Shown: positions 34,088 through 43,208, counted from the stretch's first letter. The stretch: DNA of 64,000 nt from Cellulomonas gilvus ATCC 13127 (GCF_000218545.1 NC_015671.1:620001-684000); one strand, 5' to 3'. Translations and numbers: made by a program. The notes: generated from the sequence alone by a model not told the origin.

Positions 34088-35299
34088 ATGACACGACGCA
34101 CCCGGGCCGAGCGCCCGGGTGCGTCGTCGTCCCCGGCCGGCGCGGTGCTGACGCCGTTGCAGCAGACCGTGGCCGCACTGTGGGCCGATCCGGCGCCGCG
34201 TGCCGTCCCGCCGCGGTCGGCGGCCACGCCCGGGACGACGAGGCTCGTCGCGGTGCCGCGTGCGGCGAGCGCCCGCCTGCTGGTCCCGGCGCATCCCGCG
34301 CGTGCGGCCGCCGGCGCGGTCAGCCGCTACAGCACGGCCCTGACGACGAAGGAGCGGGTCACGCGGGTCGCGCTCGCGACCGGTCTCCGGCTCGGGGGGG
34401 CGCGGCTGCTGCCCGACGGGCTCGAGGCGCGCGGCGGCGGCCTGGTCGGCCACCTGGCGGAGGTGCTGGGCGAGCCCGTGGTGGTGAGCGTCGGCATCGG
34501 CACCGCACGCGCCAACCGCAAGCCCGTGCTCGAGGTCTTCGACCGGGCGGGCCGTTCGCTCGCGTTCGTCAAGGTGGGGGACACCGCGGTCGCGCGTGAC
34601 CACGTCGCGGGTGAGGAGCGTGCGCTGCGGCGCATCGCGGATGCGACCTGGGACGTGGTGCGCATCCCGCGCGTGCTGCACTGCGGCGAGTGGGACGGCG
34701 CGCTGATGCTCGTCGTCTCGACGCTCGCGACCACGCCGTGGCCACGCGTGCGGGACGGGCTCGTCGGGCGCGCGCAGGACGAGGTCTTCGCGTCGCTCGG
34801 CGTGCAGCGCGCACCGCTCGTGGATGCGCCGCTGTGGACGCAGGCCCGCACGGCGGCCGAGGGCCTGGGCGAACCCGGAGCGCGGCTGCGCGCCGCGCTC
34901 GACGCGCTCGAGGACCGGCTCCCGGACCGCGACGTGCCGATCGGCTCGTGGCACGGGGACTGGACGCCGTGGAACATGTGCCCGCACCGCGGTCGCCTGC
35001 ACGTGTGGGACTGGGAGCGGTTCTCCTCCGGCGTCCCGGCGGGTCTCGACGCGGTGCACCACGCCGTCAACGTGGCGACCCGCGCGCGCGGTGCGAGCGT
35101 GGACGTGGTCGCGGGTGCGCTCGCACGCTCGTCGTCGGACGACCTGGCCCGCGCCGCCTACCTGGTCGCCGTCACCGCGCGGTACCTGGCGGCCGCCGCC
35201 GACGCGGGCGGTGAGGCCATCCGGCCCCGCGCCGACGTCTTCCTCGACTGCCTCGAACGCGAGGCGGGCCTGCACGCACACACCAGGGGGCACGCATGA
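34088..35299 (+). CDS. Aminoglycoside-phosphotransferase-fold kinase of the polymer locus
   Basis: A 403-residue cytoplasmic protein with the APH/choline-kinase fold. Catalytic-loop residues are in SWHGDWTPWNM (H-G-D-x5-N) and the metal-binding aspartate in VWDWERF; a lysine in RSLAFVKVGD probably binds ATP. The first 80 residues have no assigned domain. Its stop overlaps the sulfotransferase start (ATGA). In this context it may phosphorylate a sugar, an amino alcohol or a lipid-linked intermediate; the substrate is not identifiable, and antibiotic resistance is less likely given the neighbours. Confidence 0.75.
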   Translation: MTRRTRAERPGASSSPAGAVLTPLQQTVAALWADPAPRAVPPRSAATPGTTRLVAVPRAASARLLVPAHPARAAAGAVSRYSTALTTKERVTRVALATGLRLGGARLLPDGLEARGGGLVGHLAEVLGEPVVVSVGIGTARANRKPVLEVFDRAGRSLAFVKVGDTAVARDHVAGEERALRRIADATWDVVRIPRVLHCGEWDGALMLVVSTLATTPWPRVRDGLVGRAQDEVFASLGVQRAPLVDAPLWTQARTAAEGLGEPGARLRAALDALEDRLPDRDVPIGSWHGDWTPWNMCPHRGRLHVWDWERFSSGVPAGLDAVHHAVNVATRARGASVDVVAGALARSSSDDLARAAYLVAVTARYLAAAADAGGEAIRPRADVFLDCLEREAGLHAHTRGHA

Positions 35300-36165
35300 G
35301 CTCGACCCGGACGTTGGTGGGCCGCGCCCGCCAGGCACTGCCCGAACCGGCCGTGGGCGCCACGCGCTCGGTGGTCCGCGCATGGGGCATGGCCACCGCG
35401 GACCTGCGCCTGCTGCCGTCGATCGTCATCGTCGGCGCGCAGCGCGCCGGCACCACGACGCTGTTCCGGCTGTTCTCCGACCACCCGTCGGTGCTGCGCG
35501 CGACGCTGTCCAAGGGGGTCGGCTACTTCGACCTGAGCTACCACCGCGGACCGCGCTGGTACCGCGCGCACTTCCCGCTGCGCCGCCCGTCACGCACGCC
35601 GTACGTGACGTTCGAGTCGAGCGGCTACTACTCGTTCCACCCGCTCGCGATCGACCGGCTCGCGGCCGACCTGCCGGACGCGCACGTGGTCTACATGGTC
35701 CGCAACCCGGTGGACCGTGCGTACTCCGCGCACCGGCACGAGCTGGCCCGCGGGTTCGAGACCGAGGAGTTCGCGCGCGCGATCGAGCTCGAGCCCGAGC
35801 GCCTCGCGGGTGAGGTGGACAAGATCCTCGCCGACCCGCGCTACGAGAGCCTGCACCACCGGCACCACGCGTACCTGGCCCGCAGCCGGTACAGCGAGCA
35901 GGTCGCGCGCATGCACGCCGCGCTCGGCCCGGACCGCGTGCACGTGGTCGACGCCGACGCGTTCTTCGCGGCGCCGCAGGAGGTGTTCGCCGACCTGCAG
36001 CGTGCGGTGGGGCTGCCGGTGTGGACGCCCGCGTCGGTCGAGCAGTGGAACGCGCGCGCCCGGGACCCGCTCGACCCCGTGCTGCGCGCCGAGCTCATGG
36101 ACCACTTCGCGCCGTACGACGACGAGCTCAGCCGGCTGACCGGTCGCGCACCGAGCTGGCGCTGA
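35296..36165 (+). CDS. Sulfotransferase
   Basis: A 289-residue PAPS-dependent sulfotransferase. The 5'-phosphosulfate loop is IVGAQRAGTTTLFRLF and the 3'-phosphate site MVRNPVDRAYSAHRHEL; both are complete. No membrane helix is present. It is coupled to the kinase-like gene and probably adds sulfate to the polymer or a lipid carrier. The 3' end overlaps the convergent glycerophosphotransferase gene by 38 nt. Sulfated surface polymers are unusual in this group of bacteria. Confidence 0.85.
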   Translation: MSSTRTLVGRARQALPEPAVGATRSVVRAWGMATADLRLLPSIVIVGAQRAGTTTLFRLFSDHPSVLRATLSKGVGYFDLSYHRGPRWYRAHFPLRRPSRTPYVTFESSGYYSFHPLAIDRLAADLPDAHVVYMVRNPVDRAYSAHRHELARGFETEEFARAIELEPERLAGEVDKILADPRYESLHHRHHAYLARSRYSEQVARMHAALGPDRVHVVDADAFFAAPQEVFADLQRAVGLPVWTPASVEQWNARARDPLDPVLRAELMDHFAPYDDELSRLTGRAPSWR

Positions 36166-37249
36166 GCAGCCCGCGCTCCGTGAGCGCGTCGAGCACGCGC
36201 TGCGTCGCCCGGCCGTCCTCGTGCGGGGCGAACCGCTCCACGAACGCCGCGTACCGGGGCAGCGCACGTGCGTGCACGTCGTCGATCACCGCGAGCACGT
36301 CCGCGAGCTCGTCGGTGGTCCGCGTAACGGGTCCGGGCGCCCACTCGTCGTAGTCGTAGTACATGCCGCGGACCGCGTCGCGGTAGGCGTCCAGGTCGTA
36401 GGCGAACAGCACCACGGGCTTGCCCGTGACCACGTAGTCGAAGATCGCCGACGAGTAGTCGGAGACCAGCACGTCGGACGCGAGGTACAGGTCGGCGATC
36501 TCCGGGTACCGGCTGACGTCGACCACGAACCCCGGCAGCACCCGGCGCTCGTCGGGCGCGACGTGCGTGTGCAGGCGCAGCAGGACCACGACGTCGTCGC
36601 CCAGGCGGGCGCGCAGCCGCGCCAGGTCCAGCGCACCCGGGTCGACGAACCGCCCGTCGGCATCCTTGGAGTCGTCGCGCCACGTCGGGGCGTAGAGCAC
36701 CGCGCGCCGGCCGTCGGCGATCCCGAGCTCGGCGCGCACACGCGCGCGGACCTCCGGCGCGCGGTCGGACAGCAGCACGTCGTTGCGCGGGTAGCCGGTC
36801 TCGAGCACGGTCCCGTCGAAGCCGAACGCGCCCCGGAACACGCGCGTCGCCTCGGGTGCGGGCGACAGCAGGAGGTCCCACTTGGCCACGTCCCGGACCA
36901 TGCGCGCGCGGTGCGCCGCGGCACCCGAGTACGTCGCGAACGCCTCGTCGTGACCGATGGTCTTGAGCGCCGTGCCGTGCCACGTCTGCAGGTAGGTGGC
37001 GCGCGGGCCCTTGATGCGGTGCTGGGAGATGATGTCGTTCGCCACCACCAGGTCCGCGGTGAGCAGCCGGGCGAAGTACTCGGGCGAGTGCCGACGCACG
37101 CCCACCACGCCCGCGGGCAGCGGCGTCCCGGGCGCGGCCACCCAGTACTGGCGCACGTCCGGGTGCCGCTCCGCGAGCAGCTCGGAGATCGCGCGCGGGC
37201 TGTCCGCGTACCGTCCGCGCCAGCTCTCGAAGAACGCCCGCCGGATCAC
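36128..37249 (-). CDS. CDP-glycerol glycerophosphotransferase (TagB/TagF family)
   Basis: A 373-residue enzyme that transfers glycerol phosphate (or a related polyol phosphate) from its CDP form to a glycan or teichoic acid chain. Family motifs: TYLQTWHGTALKTIGHDE, ETGYPRNDVLL, YAPTWRDD, VVDVSRYPEIADLYLASD, LVSDYSSAIFDYVVTGKPVV (shown to 20) and YYDYDEWAPG. It has no membrane anchor. GTG start overlaps the stop of the TagD-like fusion gene (GTGA), which would make its donor. The C-terminus overlaps the convergent sulfotransferase gene. Confidence 0.9.
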   Translation of the reverse strand: MIRRAFFESWRGRYADSPRAISELLAERHPDVRQYWVAAPGTPLPAGVVGVRRHSPEYFARLLTADLVVANDIISQHRIKGPRATYLQTWHGTALKTIGHDEAFATYSGAAAHRARMVRDVAKWDLLLSPAPEATRVFRGAFGFDGTVLETGYPRNDVLLSDRAPEVRARVRAELGIADGRRAVLYAPTWRDDSKDADGRFVDPGALDLARLRARLGDDVVVLLRLHTHVAPDERRVLPGFVVDVSRYPEIADLYLASDVLVSDYSSAIFDYVVTGKPVVLFAYDLDAYRDAVRGMYYDYDEWAPGPVTRTTDELADVLAVIDDVHARALPRYAAFVERFAPHEDGRATQRVLDALTERGLLSASSVRDRSAG

Positions 37250-38613
37250 GCGATCGCCGCGACGGGGGCCGGGGCCGCGCCGAGCGGGGGCTGTGCGAGC
37301 GCCTGCTCGAGCGTCGAGGCGATGAACGTGCTGTCCGCGGCGGACAGCTTGTAGCTCGACGTGCGGCCGTGCGTGATGAGGGACAGGAACTCCGCGAGCT
37401 CGTACCGCAGGCCCTCGCCGTCGAACCGCGACGTGTACCGACGGTTGCGCGACGGGTCCTCGAACCGCAGCTCGAACGCCTCGGCCTTCCACCACGGCGC
37501 CGGCACGTACAGGTAGCCCGCCGTGCCGGCCGCGACCAGGTCGCCCTCGGCCTTGACGCCGAGCCCGACCACTGCGGTGCCGATCGCGCCGTCGTAGCGC
37601 AGCGTGAGGCGCGCGTAGTCGTCGATCTCGCTGCCGGGCAGCGTGAGCGCGTCGCGCTGCACGTCCCGCACGTCGGTGCCGAGCAGCTTGGCGATGGCCA
37701 GCAACGGGTAGCTCGCGAGCTCGCGCGTGCTGCCCCCGTCGGCGTGGCGCTCGCGGGGGTTGCCCTCGACCAGCTTGGTGAACGTGGCCTGCACCGAGCG
37801 GATCTCCCCGATGCTCCCGCTGCGCGCCAGCGCCACCATCTGCACGAACCCCGGCGAGTACGCGGTCTTGATGGCCTCGAGCAGCACCACGCCGCGATCG
37901 GCCGCGAGCGCGTAGAGCTGCTCGGCGTCGGCACCGGTCAGCGCGATCGGCTTCTCGCACAGCACATGCTTGCCCGCGGCCAGCGCGGCCCGGGTCTGCG
38001 GCACGTGCGCGTCGTGCGGGCTCGCGATGTAGACCGCGTCGACCCGGTCCAGCAGGTCGTCGTAGCTGGTGGTCGCGAACGACAGCTCGTGCGCGGCCGC
38101 GAACGCCTCGGCCGACGAGCGGTGCGGCGTGCACACCCCGACCGCCTCGACGCCCGAGACGTACTTGGACTCGGGGACGAACCTGCGGGCGATGCGGCCC
38201 GCGCCGACGATCCCCAGGCGCAGGATGCCGCCGTCGGCGGCGCGCAGCTCGGTGGACGAGACGCCCGCCGTGCGGTCCAGGTAGACCACCCGGCAGTACG
38301 AGCCGAGGTAGTCGAACTTGCCCGTCCAGTCCGAGCCGATCACGAACACGTCGATCCCGTGCTTCTGGATGTCGGTGATCTTCTGCCCGTCGCGCTCCTC
38401 GATGATGATCTCGTCCGCCAGGCCGCTGGCCCGCACGTTCTCGATCCGCGTCATGAGCGACTGGCGCACGTTGAGCTTGCCGCGCTGCTCGTCGTACTGC
38501 TCGGTGGTGACGCCCACCGTGAGGTGGTCCCCGTGCTCGCGCGCGCGCTCGAGGATGCGGCGGTGGCCCTCGTGGAACAGGTCGAACGTGCCGTAGGTGA
38601 TGACCCTGGTCAC
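37246..38613 (-). CDS. Fusion: glycerol-3-phosphate cytidylyltransferase (TagD) and Gfo/Idh/MocA oxidoreductase
   Basis: A 455-residue two-domain protein. Residues 1-125 match TagD: VITYGTFDLFHEGH (HxGH), VFVIGSDWTGKFDYL and YLDRTAGVSSTEL (the RTxGxSTT loop). Residues about 128-440 are a Gfo/Idh/MocA dehydrogenase with the NAD-binding LGIVGAGRIARRF and the catalytic-lysine motif HVLCEKPIAL. The first domain would make CDP-glycerol for the downstream transferase; the second presumably oxidises or reduces a sugar or polyol. Its start overlaps the flippase stop (ATGA). TagD is normally free-standing at about 130 residues, so the fusion is unusual. Confidence 0.88.
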   Translation of the reverse strand: MTRVITYGTFDLFHEGHRRILERAREHGDHLTVGVTTEQYDEQRGKLNVRQSLMTRIENVRASGLADEIIIEERDGQKITDIQKHGIDVFVIGSDWTGKFDYLGSYCRVVYLDRTAGVSSTELRAADGGILRLGIVGAGRIARRFVPESKYVSGVEAVGVCTPHRSSAEAFAAAHELSFATTSYDDLLDRVDAVYIASPHDAHVPQTRAALAAGKHVLCEKPIALTGADAEQLYALAADRGVVLLEAIKTAYSPGFVQMVALARSGSIGEIRSVQATFTKLVEGNPRERHADGGSTRELASYPLLAIAKLLGTDVRDVQRDALTLPGSEIDDYARLTLRYDGAIGTAVVGLGVKAEGDLVAAGTAGYLYVPAPWWKAEAFELRFEDPSRNRRYTSRFDGEGLRYELAEFLSLITHGRTSSYKLSAADSTFIASTLEQALAQPPLGAAPAPVAAIA

Positions 38614-40220
38614 GGCTTCCTCCCGGATGATGCGGTGGCGACCTCGGGTGCGTCGGCCACGGTGTCCGCTGCGGTGACGGCGGGCCGCCGGCGCAGCGCG
38701 TGCAGGACCAGATCGAGCGAGAGCTCACGGCGCCAGCGGCGCAGCACGAGCAGGTAGGTGACGCCGCCGAGCGCGAGCACGCCCAGCAGCACGAGCGCGT
38801 GCGCGCCCACGAGCACCGCGACGAGGCCCGGCACCACGAAGCACGCGACGTTGGCAGCGGCGGCGCGCAGGAGCTGTGCGCTGCCCGGCGTCATTCCCAG
38901 GGCACGCCGCACCTGGACGAAGCCGAGCGCGTTGCGCAGCGCCACCGACGCGGCCCATGCGGCCGCGGCACCCGTGATGCCCCACACGGGCACCAGCACC
39001 AGGCACAGCACCACGTCCACGACGAGCGCCGAACCCGCGTTGACCAGGCTCGTGGTGCTCCGGCCCGCCATGAGCAGCATGGTGTCCAGCGCCCCCGCCG
39101 CCACCGCGCCCATCATCGCCACGGCCATCACCACCACCGTGGTGACGGCCTGCGTGGTCACGTACTCGTCGCCGAAGATCGACAGGTACACCGCGCTCGC
39201 GACCGCCACGCCGCAGTACACGGGCCACGTCGTCAGCACGCTCCACGCGGTCGCGGTGCGGAACACGCGTTCGGCGTCGTCATGCTGGTGCAGCGCGAGC
39301 ATGTGGGCGATGCGGGGCTGCAACGCCTGCTGGATGGCGGCGCCGCCGATCTGCCCGACGGGCACGAACCGGGTGGCGACCGTGTACGCGGCGGCGTGCG
39401 TGGGCGACAGGAGCGCGGCGACCACCACGATGTCGACGCGCTGCAGCGCGATCTGGCACACGCGCGAGATGCTGCGCGGCCACGTGAACGCCCAGAACTC
39501 CCGGCGCACCTCGGTCAGCACCGCGGGGTCGACGTGACGCGGCACGTCGCGGTGCCGGAGCACACGCACCAGGGCGAGCGTGCCCAGCGCGCCGCTGACC
39601 GCGTACGGCAGCGCCCAGGACCACGCGAGCGCGACGAGGCCGCCCGCGAGCACGGCGACCGCGACCGCGCCGAGCGGCTGCAGGAGCGTGCGCGCGATCC
39701 GGTCCGCCACCACCGTGGGACGCATCTGGCCGAAGCCGCGCGTGGCCGCGAGCACGAAGTCGCTCAGCGTCGCGACCGGCGCGAGCAGCGCGACCAGCCG
39801 CAGCGCCGTGGCGCCCCGGGAACCGTCGAGCCCGAGCGCGGGCGCGAGCACGTCCGCGGTGGCGGTGACGACGACCGCGACCGCGAGGCTCGCCCACAGG
39901 ACGGGGACCCGCGCGACGCGGATGGTCGCGGCGATCGCCTCGGGCCGGCCCTCGGCGCCGTACCGGGGGACGAATCGCGCCAACCCCGTGTCGGTGCCGA
40001 GCGCGCTGACCGCCAGCAGGATGAGGAACACCGACGTCAACGAGAAGTACTGCCCCGCGACGTGCGCGTCGAACTGGGCCGCGACGAGCGCGACCAGCGC
40101 GAAGCCGCCCAGCGACGCGACCGCGGCGCCCACCAGGTTGATCGCGCCGCCCCGTGCGACGTGCCGCAGCTGGTGCGTGTGCTGACCGACCGCCTCGGCG
40201 TCGGCCGGGGCGGCGCTCAC
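38610..40220 (-). CDS. Polysaccharide flippase (Wzx/MATE-like)
   Basis: A 536-residue integral membrane protein with 12-14 hydrophobic segments, starting GAINLVGAAVASLGGFALVALVAAQF after a short cytoplasmic tail. The pattern, including VDIVVVAALLSPTHAAAYTVATRF and the paired C-terminal helices, fits the Wzx/MurJ-type (MVF) fold that moves lipid-linked oligosaccharides across the membrane. GTG start overlaps the Wzz stop (GTGA) and its stop overlaps the TagD-fusion start, placing it in a four-gene operon. It is the only flippase candidate of the locus. Confidence 0.87.
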   Translation of the reverse strand: MSAAPADAEAVGQHTHQLRHVARGGAINLVGAAVASLGGFALVALVAAQFDAHVAGQYFSLTSVFLILLAVSALGTDTGLARFVPRYGAEGRPEAIAATIRVARVPVLWASLAVAVVVTATADVLAPALGLDGSRGATALRLVALLAPVATLSDFVLAATRGFGQMRPTVVADRIARTLLQPLGAVAVAVLAGGLVALAWSWALPYAVSGALGTLALVRVLRHRDVPRHVDPAVLTEVRREFWAFTWPRSISRVCQIALQRVDIVVVAALLSPTHAAAYTVATRFVPVGQIGGAAIQQALQPRIAHMLALHQHDDAERVFRTATAWSVLTTWPVYCGVAVASAVYLSIFGDEYVTTQAVTTVVVMAVAMMGAVAAGALDTMLLMAGRSTTSLVNAGSALVVDVVLCLVLVPVWGITGAAAAWAASVALRNALGFVQVRRALGMTPGSAQLLRAAAANVACFVVPGLVAVLVGAHALVLLGVLALGGVTYLLVLRRWRRELSLDLVLHALRRRPAVTAADTVADAPEVATASSGRKP

Positions 40221-42037
40221 CGGTGCGCCTCGACGACCCCGTCGCCGCTCGCGTGCTCGTCGTGGCGCTCGGTGGCGGGCTCGGTGCCGTCGCTCTCGTG
40301 CGCGTCGTCGCCCGCGCCGTCGGACGCCTCGGGGGCCGGGCCGCCGGCACCGGTCCGCAGCGGGAAGACCGGGGCGAACGGCACGGGCGGGTCGAGCGGC
40401 TGCGGCGCGTCGCCACCGGCCGCGGGTCCGCCCTGGTGGGGCACGAGCGAGACGGCCACCGACGTCCGGGGAGCCGAGGAGGCGGTGCGCGGTCCCCGCG
40501 CGGCGAGCTCGACGGCGGCCGCGACCGGGTCCGTGTCGTCGGCCGGGCGGCGCTTCTTCCACACCGCGTGCGCCGGGTGCCCGGGGCGCCGCGGCGCGGG
40601 CGTCACGACGAGCGCCGCGGACCGCTCGACGCCCGCGGACCGGACGGCCTCGAGCATCTGCTCGACGTCGCCCGTGCGGGTGGCGCCCAGCCGGACCTCG
40701 ACGAGCGCCGCACTCACGTGCTGCAGCACGGCGGCATCCGCGACCCCGCCGTGCAGGCGGGCCGCGACGATCACCAGGTCGGCCTCGTGCAGCAGGTCGG
40801 CGAGCACCGAGCCGAAGCCCGCACCCGCGACCAGGTCCGCGACGCGTGCGAGCGCGACGCCCGGGGGCAGGACGCGCACGCGCGGCGCGGCCGTGACCAG
40901 GGCCGTGCGGGTCGGTGCGGTGGAGACCAGGAGCCCTGCGAGGCCCTCGCCGCGCGGACGGTCGCTCGGCGGCAGCTCGTCGGTGAGGTCCACCACCACG
41001 GTGCGCATGCCCGCAGCGCCCGTCGCGAGCGCGAGCGGGGCGACCTCGGCCGCGGCGTGCGGGCTCGACGTCAGCACCGCGAGCACCGGACGTGCGTCAC
41101 CCAGCAGGCTGGGGAGCTGGGCGCGCAGCGTGCGGTAGTCGTCGCTGACGGGCTGCGCCCACGGGTCCACCGACCCGGTCGCTCCGACGGACGCGACCAC
41201 CGGCAGCAGCTCGTCGGCCTCCGACCACCGCTTCACGGCCCGGTTGCGCCGCCCGTACAGCCATGCGCCCGCGACGGCCAGGGCCACCCCGCCCGCGGCG
41301 CCCACCAGGGGGAGCAGCCGGCTCATCGAGAGCGGCCCCTCGGGCTGCAGCGCCGCGATGGTCACCACCTGGCCGGGGTCGAGCGTCGAGGAGGTCGCGT
41401 CCACCAGACGCGCGTTGAGCTGCGCGAGCTGCGTCGTGGTCGTCTGGATCTGGGCGCTGATCAGCGCGGCCTTGGGCGGGTCGTCCACGGCGGCCGCGTA
41501 CTGCGCGGACAGCTCCTCGAGCTGGGAGTTGCGCTCGGTGATCTCCGCCTGCAGCTGCGTGCGCTCGACGTCCGTCGACTTCGTCGCGCGCTGGATCCGG
41601 TAGTCGAGGTACGCGTCCGCGAACGCCTGCGCGCGGCGCACCGCGTTCTCGCCGTTGCGTGCCGTGACCGTGATGTCGAGGATCTGCGTGTTCGGCAGCA
41701 CCTCGACCCCGAGGCCGGTCAGCAGCGCACCCGGGTCGGTGGAGCCCGCGTCCGTCGCGGCGAGCCGCGCGACCGCGTCGGAGCGGACGATCTCCGCCTC
41801 GGTCGTCAGGTTGATCAGGTCCTCGCCCGAACCACCCGGGTGGAACGGGTTGCCGTCGAGCGGGTTGAGCAGCACCGTGGCCTCGGCGGTGTACGACTGC
41901 GGCACCTGCGAGGCGGCGACCACGCCGGCACCCGCGCCCAGGCCCGCGAGCAGCAGCGCGGGGAGCGCGGCGCGACGGACCAGCGCAGCCCGCGTCGAGG
42001 CGGGCCGACGTCCGCCACGGGACGGGCTCGAGGTCAC
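40217..42037 (-). CDS. Wzz-type chain-length regulator with degenerate kinase domain
   Basis: A 606-residue polysaccharide co-polymerase. Two membrane helices (ALPALLLAGLGAGAGVVAAS and LLPLVGAAGGVALAVAGAWLYG) flank a periplasm-side Wzz domain with coiled coil (ERTQLQAEITERNSQLEELSA). The C-terminal half resembles a BY-kinase ATPase domain but the Walker A region reads TSSPHAAAEVAPLA (about residues 318-332), lacking the GKT; VVVDLTDELP may be a relic of Walker A'. The acidic, low-complexity tail has no tyrosine cluster. GTG at 42037 is preferred (GGAAGGA 7 nt upstream) over an ATG 11 codons earlier. Confidence 0.82.
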   Translation of the reverse strand: MTSSPSRGGRRPASTRAALVRRAALPALLLAGLGAGAGVVAASQVPQSYTAEATVLLNPLDGNPFHPGGSGEDLINLTTEAEIVRSDAVARLAATDAGSTDPGALLTGLGVEVLPNTQILDITVTARNGENAVRRAQAFADAYLDYRIQRATKSTDVERTQLQAEITERNSQLEELSAQYAAAVDDPPKAALISAQIQTTTTQLAQLNARLVDATSSTLDPGQVVTIAALQPEGPLSMSRLLPLVGAAGGVALAVAGAWLYGRRNRAVKRWSEADELLPVVASVGATGSVDPWAQPVSDDYRTLRAQLPSLLGDARPVLAVLTSSPHAAAEVAPLALATGAAGMRTVVVDLTDELPPSDRPRGEGLAGLLVSTAPTRTALVTAAPRVRVLPPGVALARVADLVAGAGFGSVLADLLHEADLVIVAARLHGGVADAAVLQHVSAALVEVRLGATRTGDVEQMLEAVRSAGVERSAALVVTPAPRRPGHPAHAVWKKRRPADDTDPVAAAVELAARGPRTASSAPRTSVAVSLVPHQGGPAAGGDAPQPLDPPVPFAPVFPLRTGAGGPAPEASDGAGDDAHESDGTEPATERHDEHASGDGVVEAHR

Positions 42038-42072
42038 GCCGTTCCTTCCGGTATGTCCGCTTTGGTCCATTC

Positions 42073-42135
42073 ATGATAGGTGGGCGACACCCGGACGAGG
42101 CCGTCCCGATGTCCAATTCACCCCGTATTCACACC
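42073..42135. promoter_or_regulatory. Shared promoter region between Wzz and PssD genes
   Basis: On the minus strand TATCAT (42078-42073) is a possible -10 for the Wzz operon. Upstream of it lies the GGGYGAA-type repeat, seen here as AATTCACCCCGTATTCACACC (42115-42135). The same motif could serve the divergent PssD gene. Confidence 0.45.
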
Positions 42136-42168
42136 AACGGCCGCACGCGCGTGCGTCAGCATGTGCGG

Positions 42169-42621
42169 ATGACGTCGGTGCTGTTCGTGGGCTCGAGCGG
42201 GGGCCACCTCGCCCAGATGGTCGCCATGCGCGGCTGGTGGAGCGGGCACCGGCGCTCGTGGGTCACGTTCGACACGCTCGACGCGCGGACCGCGCTCGCG
42301 GACGAGCGCGTGCGCTGGGCGTACTGGCCCACCACGCGGCACCTGCCGAACGCGGTGCGGAACCTGGGCCTCGCGGTGCGCGCGCTGCTCGCGGACAAGC
42401 CCGACGTCGTGGTCTCCACGGGCGCCGGCGTCGCGCTGCCGTTCTTCGTCGTCGCGCGCGCGCTCGGGATCCCCACGGTGTACGTCGAGGTGTACGACCG
42501 GGTGGACTCGCGCACCCTGACCGGTCGTCTGTGCCGGCCCTGGGCGAGCCTGTTCTGCGTGCAGTGGCCCGAGCAGCAGGAGCAGTACCCGGGTGCGCTC
42601 GTCGTCGGGCCGCTGCTGTGA
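42169..42621 (+). CDS. PssD/Cps14F-like UDP-sugar transferase, membrane-anchor subunit
   Basis: A 150-residue Alg14-like subunit. It starts VLFVGSSGGHLAQM, the hallmark GSSGGHL of the family, and contains VVVSTGAGVALPFFVVARALGIPTVYVEVYDRVDS (in part STGAGVALPFF). Such proteins recruit a separate catalytic subunit to form a two-chain glycosyltransferase. Its stop overlaps the start of the PssE-like gene (GTGA), the expected partner. ATG at 42169 matches the family start; upstream in-frame codons are in the promoter region. Confidence 0.85.
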   Translation: MTSVLFVGSSGGHLAQMVAMRGWWSGHRRSWVTFDTLDARTALADERVRWAYWPTTRHLPNAVRNLGLAVRALLADKPDVVVSTGAGVALPFFVVARALGIPTVYVEVYDRVDSRTLTGRLCRPWASLFCVQWPEQQEQYPGALVVGPLL

Positions 42622-43208
42622 CCGCGGCGCACGACGAGTCCGACGCGCGCCCGCTCGTGCTGGGTCTCGTCGGGACAGACCATCACCCCTTCGACCGCGT
42701 CGTCGCGTGGCTCGACGCGTTCGCGCGCACGCACCCCGACGTGCACGTCGTCGTGCAGCACGGCACGTCGCAGCCGCCCACCGCCGCCGACGGCGTCCCG
42801 CTGCTGCCCAAGGCCGAGCTCGCCGGCCTGCTCGATCGCGCCGCGGTGGTGGTGAGCCACGGCGGCCCCTCGACGATCGTCGAGTCCTACCGCACGGGCC
42901 GCATGCCCGTGGTGGTCCCGCGCGACCCGCAGCACGGCGAGCACGTGGACGGCCACCAGCAACGGTTCGCACGGTTCGCCGAGCAGCGGGGCCTCGCGCT
43001 CGTGGCGCACGACGCCGCGGCGCTCACCGCGCTGGTGGAGCGTGGGCTGGCCGGTGACCTGCCGCGGCCCGGTGCCGCGCTGCCCGATCCGGCGCACGCC
43101 GCGGCCGTGCTGGGGCAGGAGGTCGCGCGCCTGACCGCGGTCCCGTCGCGGCGCCTGCGCCTCCTGCGCCGCTCGGCCCGATCGGGCGCACGGGCCCCGC
43201 GGGGCTAG
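42618..43208 (+). CDS. PssE/Cps14G-like glycosyltransferase catalytic subunit (GT28 C-terminal type)
   Basis: A 196-residue Alg13-like subunit with VLGLVGTDHHPFDRVVAW, VVVQHGTSQPPT, the UDP-sugar site VVVSHGGPSTIVESYRTGRM and VVPRDPQHGEHVDGHQ. Together with the coupled upstream subunit it should add one sugar to the lipid-linked intermediate. GTG start. The TAG stop (43206-43208) shares a CTAG palindrome with the stop of the convergent fusion gene. Confidence 0.85.
   Translation: MTAAHDESDARPLVLGLVGTDHHPFDRVVAWLDAFARTHPDVHVVVQHGTSQPPTAADGVPLLPKAELAGLLDRAAVVVSHGGPSTIVESYRTGRMPVVVPRDPQHGEHVDGHQQRFARFAEQRGLALVAHDAAALTALVERGLAGDLPRPGAALPDPAHAAAVLGQEVARLTAVPSRRLRLLRRSARSGARAPRG

Noticed and set aside
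32204..35383. 1059-codon open frame on the minus strand
   Set aside because: It runs antisense through glycosidase 3 and the kinase-like gene, with low-complexity Arg/Gly/His-rich translation and no motif.
35158..35571. Minus-strand 137-codon frame over the kinase-sulfotransferase junction
   Set aside because: Antisense to two overlapping genes with clear motifs; no domain of its own.
38700..41138. 812-codon plus-strand frame opposite the flippase and Wzz genes
   Set aside because: His/Arg/Gln-rich translation without motifs; the minus strand carries recognisable membrane proteins.
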